Shown here piece by piece: positions 8,980 through 16,300 of a stretch of 46,803 nt of DNA. How positions within the stretch are numbered: the stretch's first letter is position 1; each line of letters begins with the position of its first letter. The notes under the pieces were generated by a model, which saw only the letters and a list, made by a program, of their open reading frames with translations, made no database searches and was not told where the DNA came from. The position numbers were made by a program, and so were the translations under genes. This stretch comes from a virus, in IMG/VR virus record IMGVR_UViG_3300032235_000373, positions 1-46,803 of that record. One strand, written 5' to 3'.

Positions 8980-9991
8980 AGTTTTTGATTTTAATAATTC
9001 TTTTATTTTTTTCTTTTCTTGTTAATCTTAGGAAAGGATTTAAGAATTTTGCAAATGCATCATCTGATTTTGGTAGGATATTATTAATCCCATCTTCCGT
9101 CATTAATTTTATTGCGTTCTTATACGACCTTCCTTCAGAGTCAAGATTCTCCCCTATTAACTGGTTAATATTTTCCTTAGCATCTTCAGTTAGTAATGGT
9201 TCATCTAAATTAACGATTTTATTGTTAATTTCAAAAAACTCATCACCAAAAACACCATGTTTTGTTACACCGGTTAATAAATTTGTTATTAATTTATTAT
9301 TTTTATCTTGTTCGAAGATAACATTACTTTTTTTAATAATATCATCTAAAGATAATTGTTTTGTTTGTACTTCAGGGAAGAGAGAAATCAATCTTTTAAT
9401 ACCCATATTTTTAATACCTGAAATATTATCAGATGGGTCACCACATAATATCTTAATGATTTTTACATTTTCAATTAAGACATCTTCATGACTATACTTA
9501 ATAGTATCGTTGACACTATAAAGTTTATGATGTGATGGATTATAAATTTTTGTGTTTTCGGAAACTAATTGAGTTAAGTCTCCATCTGAGGAATAGACTA
9601 TTTTCTTTTCCTCTGGTGAGTTCTTAGTGTAGTAAGCAATACAATCGTCAGTTTCACAGAATTCGTACTCTCCTTGACGAACAAATAACTCCTCAAGGTA
9701 TTGTTTAACTCTATCTCTTTGATAATTGTATGAGTTTAATTCCTCATCACTACGAAGTCTACTCTTTCTATTTTCTTTATAGAGATGATAAACTTTTCTT
9801 CGTGATGACGAACCTTCATGTCCATCCCAAAATACTACAATCTTGTCTAAGTGATATTCTTCGAAAGACCTTCTAAGGGTATTGAGGAAATGATATATTC
9901 CCCCAATATGATTTCCCCTATAAAAGAAGTTCTTACACCCGTAAAATCCGATTGTTAATAAATTGTCACCATCGACAAGTAAAACGGACAT
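8972..9991 (-). CDS. 5'-3' exonuclease / RNase H (T4 Rnh-like, FEN/PIN family)
   Basis: The product is 339 aa. Metal-binding carboxylates of the FEN superfamily are visible in order: LLVDGDNLL (residues 4-12), VVFWDGHEG, CETDDCIAYY, and VYSSDGDLTQL. The helix-hairpin-helix DNA-binding part is CGDPSDNISGIKNMGIKRL. RRKVYHLYKENRKSRLRSDE resembles the arch region that grips the 5' end. In T4 the homologue removes RNA primers from Okazaki fragments. It lies between uvsX (23-nt gap) and the 148-aa unknown, which it overlaps. Confidence 0.9.
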   Translation of the reverse strand: MSVLLVDGDNLLTIGFYGCKNFFYRGNHIGGIYHFLNTLRRSFEEYHLDKIVVFWDGHEGSSSRRKVYHLYKENRKSRLRSDEELNSYNYQRDRVKQYLEELFVRQGEYEFCETDDCIAYYTKNSPEEKKIVYSSDGDLTQLVSENTKIYNPSHHKLYSVNDTIKYSHEDVLIENVKIIKILCGDPSDNISGIKNMGIKRLISLFPEVQTKQLSLDDIIKKSNVIFEQDKNNKLITNLLTGVTKHGVFGDEFFEINNKIVNLDEPLLTEDAKENINQLIGENLDSEGRSYKNAIKLMTEDGINNILPKSDDAFAKFLNPFLRLTRKEKNKRIIKIKNYE

Positions 9992-10014
9992 TTGTTTTAA
10001 TTTAAAATGTGAAA

Positions 10015-11055
10015 CTATTCTTCGTCTGAATCTGTGGCATCTAAAACATCTTCGAATTTGATGTCTTTTAAGTCAGATACTTTTTCACCAAACAACTTGC
10101 TAATATAATCTAAATTATCTTTAACATATTGTTCACGGGAAATTTTTTCTTCAGCCGTTTCTTTTGCTCTCAAGAATCCATGTGGTGTTACCATAATCTT
10201 ACCATCAGCAAACGCAATACCATTAACGTGATTTTTCATTACGGAAATTTTACTTCTCGTAGCCACACTAATAGTTCTTTTGTTTTTTGTGATAGGTATT
10301 TTAGTTGTACCCGCATTCTTTTGATTACCAAATAAGAAAACCAATGTTGAGTTCAAATAAATTGCCTCACCACCTTTTGCTTTAATCTTTGGTTGTCCAT
10401 AGATATTGTCCGGTAATTCAACCCAAGGTTGATTAACAATAATCAATGTATTTGTGTGTGGTTTCTCAGAACGACGAGAACCTGAAATACGTTGATTGAT
10501 ACCCATACCAATTTTGTCAGCTAACGCCGCAGCATTGTGTTGTTTACCACCTTTACCTTCGTATGTCATCTTACAAGGTACTGAACCCACAGAATCCCAA
10601 AGGAATAACAAATCGTAAGGTATGTTACCTTTATCTTGAGCATCCATCAAATCGTTCATAAAGTCCGTAATTTGTTCGATGTAATCAAAATCGTTCTTGA
10701 AAATGTAAGGACCTGAATAAGTTACCTCACCAGTTGCCTCGTCAACTTCTTGTTCAACAGGGATACCCATAATCCTTGCGTGCTCAAAATCAAACTTTTG
10801 TTCTGTGATAATAAACACAGGTAACATTCCTTTTTTGACACCATCAGCCGCAGCACCTAATAGAGCCGTTGTCTTACCTGTATCTGAATGTCCTAACAAC
10901 ATATTGATGTGACCAATTGCGGGACCAGGAATACCCGTTGCATCCAAGAAAGCATCACCTAAATCCAAGAACCTGTCGGCCTTGTAAGTAGTTTTAGTTG
11001 AGTATTTGTTTACAACACTCTCAATGCTTGAAAAATCTTGTTTTTTAATTCCCAT
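10015..11055 (-). CDS. uvsX: UvsX/RecA-like recombinase
   Basis: The product is 346 aa. A RecA-type core is clear: Walker A GHSDTGKTT (residues 55-63), a strand-1 region GMLPVFIITEQKFDFEHA, Walker B YDLLFLWDSVGSV, and the DNA-binding loop region GKGGKQHNAAALADKIG followed by TLIIVNQPW. The C-terminus is acidic. It forms the presynaptic filament for recombination-dependent replication and repair, loaded on gp32-coated ssDNA in T4. The gene follows SSB after a 46-nt gap that holds a hairpin. Confidence 0.92.
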   Translation of the reverse strand: MGIKKQDFSSIESVVNKYSTKTTYKADRFLDLGDAFLDATGIPGPAIGHINMLLGHSDTGKTTALLGAAADGVKKGMLPVFIITEQKFDFEHARIMGIPVEQEVDEATGEVTYSGPYIFKNDFDYIEQITDFMNDLMDAQDKGNIPYDLLFLWDSVGSVPCKMTYEGKGGKQHNAAALADKIGMGINQRISGSRRSEKPHTNTLIIVNQPWVELPDNIYGQPKIKAKGGEAIYLNSTLVFLFGNQKNAGTTKIPITKNKRTISVATRSKISVMKNHVNGIAFADGKIMVTPHGFLRAKETAEEKISREQYVKDNLDYISKLFGEKVSDLKDIKFEDVLDATDSDEE

Positions 11056-11073
11056 ATATTTTGTTTTTAAAAT

Positions 11074-11095
11074 GGGGTGGATATTTCACCACCCC
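11074..11095 (-). terminator. Hairpin between SSB and uvsX (weak terminator or mRNA stabiliser)
   Basis: Perfect 7-bp stem GGGGTGG (11074-11080) / CCACCCC (11089-11095) with an 8-nt loop. On the minus strand it is followed by ATTTTAAAAAC, only four T in a row. It may let part of the transcription stop after SSB, which is needed in the largest amount, or protect the SSB message 3' end. Confidence 0.55.
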
Positions 11096-11101
11096 GTGAT
11101 A

Positions 11102-11974
11102 TTAGAACGGTAATTCTTCGTCGATATCGTCATCCGCTTGTGGGTCCTCAATAACAGGAGCCTTTGCCGGTGCTGACGGTGTTGAAGGAGCTTGTGGTGA
11201 TTGACCCATTGTTTCTTCGCCCGATGAGTTAGAAACCCATTTACTCAAGTTAGAATCCCAACGTGGAACTTCACCATTTGCAACCATCTCTAAGTAATCT
11301 TCACCTTTCTTAGAATAAACATCTGACCAAGTTAATTCGTCATTTGACCATGTGCTACCGATGTTTTCATCTGTATGTAAAGGTCCCTTGTCTTCAGGAA
11401 TTACTGAATTGATTGTTGTGTACTCTTTACCGTTACCTGACTTAGCCAATGTTAACGATAAGATTAAGTCACGACCATCAGCAACATTTGTAATGTCACC
11501 TTTATTACGGAAGATAGGAATAATTTTATCCAAGATACCATCTCCTTTTGCGTTGTGTTTAAATCTCCAAAACTTAACACCATCATTTTCGTTATCACGG
11601 TCGATAACTTTCACAATATAAAATTTACGAGAACGATATTGACGAGCTAACTCACGGTCAGACTCAACACCTGTCATCATTAATTCATCATGAATCTCGT
11701 TTAATGGTGAACGTTTTCCTTCTTGTTTAGGGTCGTATAATTTTACCCATTTTCCATCCACTTGAACTTCGTGGAAATATACCTCAACAAATGGTGAAGA
11801 ACCATCTTTTGTTGGTAGAATACGAATACGTTTTTCCTCACCCTTAGAACCTTTCGGTAATACGGTGGTGAAATACTTCTTCATGCGGTCCTCAGAGGAC
11901 ACTCGATTTGCGTTGCCACTTGTGGCGTTCTTGTTTTTTTCGTACTGAGCCAGTACTGCATCAAATGTAGACAT
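11102..11974 (-). CDS. Single-stranded DNA-binding protein, T4 gp32-like
   Basis: The product is 290 aa; T4 gp32 is 301 aa. The N-terminus has a basic patch (EDRMKKYFTTVLPKGSKGEEKRIRILP). The OB-type core (PFVEVYFHEV, WVKLYDPK, FYIVKVIDRDNENDGVKFWR) follows. Last come a Pro/Ala/Ser linker and an acidic tail DDDIDEELPF, the hallmark of SSB proteins that dock partner enzymes. The zinc-ligand cysteines of T4 gp32 are not seen. It is the first gene of the replication operon, directly after the host-type promoter at 12001-12008. Confidence 0.88.
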   Translation of the reverse strand: MSTFDAVLAQYEKNKNATSGNANRVSSEDRMKKYFTTVLPKGSKGEEKRIRILPTKDGSSPFVEVYFHEVQVDGKWVKLYDPKQEGKRSPLNEIHDELMMTGVESDRELARQYRSRKFYIVKVIDRDNENDGVKFWRFKHNAKGDGILDKIIPIFRNKGDITNVADGRDLILSLTLAKSGNGKEYTTINSVIPEDKGPLHTDENIGSTWSNDELTWSDVYSKKGEDYLEMVANGEVPRWDSNLSKWVSNSSGEETMGQSPQAPSTPSAPAKAPVIEDPQADDDIDEELPF

Positions 11975-12000
11975 AATTATATATGTTTTTAGTTATAGGA

Positions 12001-12008
12001 CAAATATA
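12001..12008 (-). promoter_or_regulatory. Bacteroidetes-type -7 box TATATTTG of the replication operon
   Basis: Minus strand TATATTTG matches the Bacteroidetes consensus TAnnTTTG and lies 26 nt before the SSB ATG. No clear TTG is found about 20 nt upstream, because that region is the terminator hairpin of the preceding unit. The position after a terminator and before the first replication gene supports it. Confidence 0.6.
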
Positions 12009-12011
12009 CAT

Positions 12012-12039
12012 AAAAAAAACCGAATTGTAAAATCCGGTT
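12012..12039 (-). terminator. Intrinsic terminator after the ferritin-like gene
   Basis: Arms 12018-12026 and 12031-12039 (AACCGAATT / AATCCGGTT on plus). As minus-strand RNA this is a 9-bp stem with one G-U pair and a 4-nt loop, followed by six to eight U. It lies 12 nt past the stop of the gene at 12051 and abuts the promoter at 12001-12008, separating late and replication units. Confidence 0.85.
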
Positions 12040-12050
12040 CTTTTATTTTT

Positions 12051-12431
12051 TTATTTGTTTAATGTTAGTAAGTATTTTAATTTTTGGAATAAACCGAGCA
12101 TTTCATCTCGTAAATTTAAAAGATTTGTATCTTTTTCATCAATATTATCAGTCCATTGAACAAAAGACTGACATACGGTTTCTATCATTTCTTCAGGTTT
12201 TACGTCACCAATATTTACCAATTCTATTGTATTCGTTTCATCGTCTAATTGAAATCTACCATATTGACCCATGGACTGTTCGACAAATTCATCCATCAAA
12301 TCTTCCAACGCATCTCTTGTTTTAGCAAACGCTTTGTGTCTTGCTAAACCTTTAGTTTGCCAATGAAATATTTTCAATTGGCTGTGTAATCCTATAAGGA
12401 AATTTACATTAGAACTTAAATTCATTTTCAT
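12051..12431 (-). CDS. Small ferritin/Dps-like helical phage protein (DUF5856-like)
   Basis: The product is 126 aa and mostly helical. NFLIGLHSQLKIFHWQTKGL followed by HKAFAKTRDALEDLMDEFVE resembles the first helices of Dps/ferritin-like bundles (HW..G...H..f..l...D). It also fits the phage family DUF5856, an assignment from memory. Whether the ferroxidase site is complete cannot be judged. The gene overlaps the preceding one by 23 nt and ends the late unit that starts at 13278, before the terminator. A second in-frame ATG two codons in is an equally possible start. Confidence 0.75.
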   Translation of the reverse strand: MKMNLSSNVNFLIGLHSQLKIFHWQTKGLARHKAFAKTRDALEDLMDEFVEQSMGQYGRFQLDDETNTIELVNIGDVKPEEMIETVCQSFVQWTDNIDEKDTNLLNLRDEMLGLFQKLKYLLTLNK

Positions 12432-13071
12432 TTTCTTCTCCTGTATCGTTAAATGTGTCTCTTAATGTTTCTGGTGTAAAATCATTTACCTCGTCTTTAG
12501 TTAAAACGTATTCGTTTTTACCACTCGCTTTCATTTCTTCTTGTTTTTGTGAGAAGAAATCTGTTGGTTTTTGATTAAATGGATATGAATCTAATGAACG
12601 CATTTCCAATTTTTCTTGTGGTGTTTCAGGTTTCATTTGTTTTACCTCAACACCTAATTGCTCAATCTTTTGAACTAAAGTATCCATCTCAGATAATTTA
12701 GATGCTAAGTCATCAAGTTTAGTAAATACATCGTCCATTTTACCGATAACAGTTGAATTGTCGTTTTGTGTACCCTCGATATCTTTCTTAAGACTCTTAG
12801 TCATATTAACTAAGTCTGTAATATCGATTTCTTCGGTATCACCCATTGCCGGGTCCGCAGGTGCATCCATTGGTGCAGGTGCCGCCGCGTCCATTGGTGG
12901 CATTTCAGCAGCATCTACAGGTGCCCCACCTAATGCTGGGTCAGCCGGTGCTCCACCCAAAGCGGGGTCTGCCGGTGGTAATGGTGCTTCTTGTTCCACT
13001 ATCATTTTTTTAGCGTATTTGTTAATCGCATTATAACGATTTAGTTCTTCTTGTAGTTTGTTTTCTAACAT
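12409..13071 (-). CDS. Unknown protein with Ala/Pro/Asp-rich segment and coiled coil
   Basis: The product is 220 aa. It has a short charged helix (residues 1-27), then a low-complexity segment (about 30-78) with repeated PADPALGGA units and many Ala, Pro, Met and Asp. A predicted coiled coil follows (about 82-145, with regular Leu/Ile/Met spacing in MDDVFTKLDDLASKLSEMDT), then a polar acidic tail ending NENEFKF. Base composition of the low-complexity part is much richer in G and C than its surroundings. The family is not recognised. It is coupled to genes on both sides (3-nt gap and 23-nt overlap). A virion or scaffold-like role is possible but unproved. Confidence 0.75.
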   Translation of the reverse strand: MLENKLQEELNRYNAINKYAKKMIVEQEAPLPPADPALGGAPADPALGGAPVDAAEMPPMDAAAPAPMDAPADPAMGDTEEIDITDLVNMTKSLKKDIEGTQNDNSTVIGKMDDVFTKLDDLASKLSEMDTLVQKIEQLGVEVKQMKPETPQEKLEMRSLDSYPFNQKPTDFFSQKQEEMKASGKNEYVLTKDEVNDFTPETLRDTFNDTGEENENEFKF

Positions 13072-13074
13072 GGC

Positions 13075-13278
13075 TTAATCTTGTAATAATTGTCTACCGT
13101 CGTTGGTAATATATTTTTTATTTATTCTTTCGACTATTCCGTCTTTTTCTCTGATAGTATAACATTCTCCTGTTACCATATCACACTCTTCTCTTTCCAT
13201 TCCATCGTTAGATGTGTTTCTAACTTGTTTTGGAGTTAAGAATTGGTCCATTGCGTTGTTAATTCTTGAATTATTCAT
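13075..13278 (-). CDS. Small unknown protein, first gene of a late unit
   Basis: The product is 67 aa: MNNSRINNAMDQFLTPKQVR, then an acidic middle with REECDMVTGECYTIREKDGI. The two cysteines frame a turn (CDMVTGEC) that could be a knuckle or disulfide, and the C-terminus ends YITNDGRQLLQD. No family is recognised. A late box lies 11 nt before the ATG, and the stop is 3 nt before the next gene, which supports it as real despite its size. Confidence 0.7.
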   Translation of the reverse strand: MNNSRINNAMDQFLTPKQVRNTSNDGMEREECDMVTGECYTIREKDGIVERINKKYITNDGRQLLQD

Positions 13279-13289
13279 AACATTTTTAT

Positions 13290-13297
13290 TATAAATA
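13290..13297 (-). promoter_or_regulatory. Late-type box TATTTATA
   Basis: In sense orientation it reads GATATTTATAATAAAAATG. It ends 11 nt before the ATG at 13278, in the 40-nt gap after the giant hub gene. The longer context GATATTTATA is shared with the boxes at 30981 and 41880. Confidence 0.65.
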
Positions 13298-13318
13298 TCT
13301 GTAATTAGTTAATATTCA

Positions 13319-16300
13319 CTATTCCATTTGAAAATAAACCACATCCCCATCTTTAACATCTAATTTCTTAGCCAATTGGTTTGATATTGCAATTCCATAA
13401 CCAGTAACATTAGGTCCAATATTGATTGGTCCCTCAACAGTATTAGCATTAATAACGCTTCCAGCAAGAGTACCCTCAATAGTGTGAGTTTTTTTCATAT
13501 TTTTTGGATTAAAGAATGTTATATTAGAACTCATCACATGGTCAGATGGTTGAGCATATTCAATATTTGACAAATCGAACCTTAAAGAATAATAATATCC
13601 ATTTGGTGAATATTTTTGTACATCTTTCCATAGTATAACTTTACTATCTTCAGGACCTGATATTGTAATACTTTTTGTGTAACTTAAAATATTCATTTTA
13701 ATATCAGGGTCAATATCATAATTAGAGCTTCCCATTTTAACTGCAACCGCCCTAAAGTATTCTTCTCCGTTGAATGTTACTTTTTGTATGTATTTTTCAC
13801 CGTTATATCCATTGTATCTAACACCATATTGATTCATACCCGCGTCATTTACAATTTTTTCACCACTAATTACATTTTTAGATTCACCAGTGTCAATTGT
13901 TAAATTACCTTGAGGTGTATTAATTGTTGTTTCATTCGCTGTAAGACCGCTCACCATTCTATCCGCTTCGTTTTGTCTCGCCACGGCCTTTGTTGTGATT
14001 TTATCAAATAACGCACGATAACTTGCCATGAACGAATCTTTTGGATTAGGTAATGACGCATATGGGATTCTTGTACCTTTAAATGATGTTGATATATTAT
14101 TGTTTTTAATATTGTGTGTTACCTCAGTAATCCAATATGAACCTCTAAACATTGGAACATTTTTTAAATAGAAATACATTGTAGGTTGAATCATCACATT
14201 ACCTAAACAGGTAACATCACATGTATATGACACACTTCTATAAATGTCAAATAAACTTGTATCTACTTGTTGTGCACCGGCACCATTTTCAGAACGACCT
14301 AAATTTTCAAGTACCGCAAATGATTCTGTAGTATTTTTTATTGAAGATTGGTCTAATTGTACGCTCTTAAAAATTCCTTGATTTTGGTCACCAACACTAA
14401 CCTCAAATGCAACCACCTTATTTGATTTAGCCATATCACTATTACTAAAAATTCCAGGTATGGTCACAATTAGTGGATTATTATTTGCATCACCAATATC
14501 AAAACTATCATTGCGGAATAAGTTCTTATCACTTAAATCTTTCATTTCAAGGTGTTTAGATGTCGGACCCGAATATTGTACAACCATTTTAGGTGATGAT
14601 TCTTCATAATCCACGTCTAAGAAAGTACCAAATAAATTATTGGCCATCTTTTTAGATGCATTTACTTTACCTTTACTTTGATAGTTTGCACCATAGAAGT
14701 TTACATATGCTGGCATTGCTCTCATATCAAAACCGGTACCTTGGATTAACATTGATATAACACCATATAGATTTTGTGAGTTGTTATTTGGTGATTCTAA
14801 TGCCAACAATTTATCTAATGTAAGATACGCAACGTTTCCAATGTATTTGTTTGCCTTGTCCAAGAACAAAAATTCTTCAATAAGTAACCTTTGTCCTAAT
14901 GAATTACCTGCAACCCATTTATCATTAAACGATTTAAAGAAATTATATAATTCAAGTTTTAATGTATTCTCATTATAACCTCTATCATATGTTAATGTTT
15001 GTGTAAGTTCTTTTGGTTTTAAAGTACCAAGTTTCGCTGTTAATGTTGTTAAAAATAAATCATGTCTATATTGTGCACCATTTGTCTCTGTTAAACTTGT
15101 GAATACATTATCCCTAATATACTTTTGGAATACCGATTTAGTTAATGGGTTACCTGATTTAACGTAACCGGCAAATATGTGAATCAATGGTCTAAATGTT
15201 AATATATTATTTGAACTTAATTCAATATTATTTGTAATAAAAAATTGTTTATAATAGTCAACACCGGTTTCCTCACCATAAACGTATAATGAGTCAGGAT
15301 TGTTACCAACATATAATTTTAAATAATCTATAGTACCCGGAACGTATTTTCCACCTACGGTTGTACCGGTCGTATATTGAGTTTCGTCGTATGTATTTAA
15401 ATTAAAATTTATATTATTATTTAATTCACTAAATCCTGACCAAGTATATGCATCTATTTCTTTTGGATTACCTATAGTGATTTTCAATAAATTATTTTCA
15501 CCAAGTATCTCTTTGGTTATTGATTTTAATTTATCATTTTGTTTTGTCTTTAACGATTTAACTATTGTATCAAAATCGTTTGAATCTCCACTATTGGCGG
15601 TGATTGTTGTCATTTCTTTTAATAAGGAAATGAAATTATCATGTTTAATATTACTATAAACCTTTAATGGGATTTGTTCACCATTTTTATCAGAGGCAAA
15701 GTCTAAGAATAATTTTTCAAACTCATCTAATATAAATGGATTAAATGTCGCAATTAAATCAAAAATTTCTCTAAAATTTGCATTAACCGAATATTGATTA
15801 TCTAAATTTCCATTTGTAGTATTATATGATAAATTATATTCCTCATGACTTGGGAATGATAACGAATCGTAGTTATCGTTTAATACGGTATCTTCCCAAA
15901 TTACACGGAAATTACTTTGTCTTGCTGAATCAACACTATTGTTATTTAAATTATATGATGCGTTATACCCATCACAAGGTAATAATGTATAAAAATTATC
16001 AGTTGATTTAATTATTTTGTTATTAGCAAACGCGGTCCAATATCTATAACCTTTTGACACCTTTGATTTATAACGTAATGAACCAGATAACGAATTTTGA
16101 ATGGTGAAACCAGAGATGGTACCATCATATATTGAGTATCCGTTTATTATACTGTTATAAACAGATTGATAGTAAGGATGAAATCCACAATCAAATGTTC
16201 CTTCGTAATTTACATTTTTAGATGACAAAGTATTATAGTCATATGTTGAGTATGTGTTATCAAATCCAAAAACATCATAAAAATTTAAACCACTAATTGG

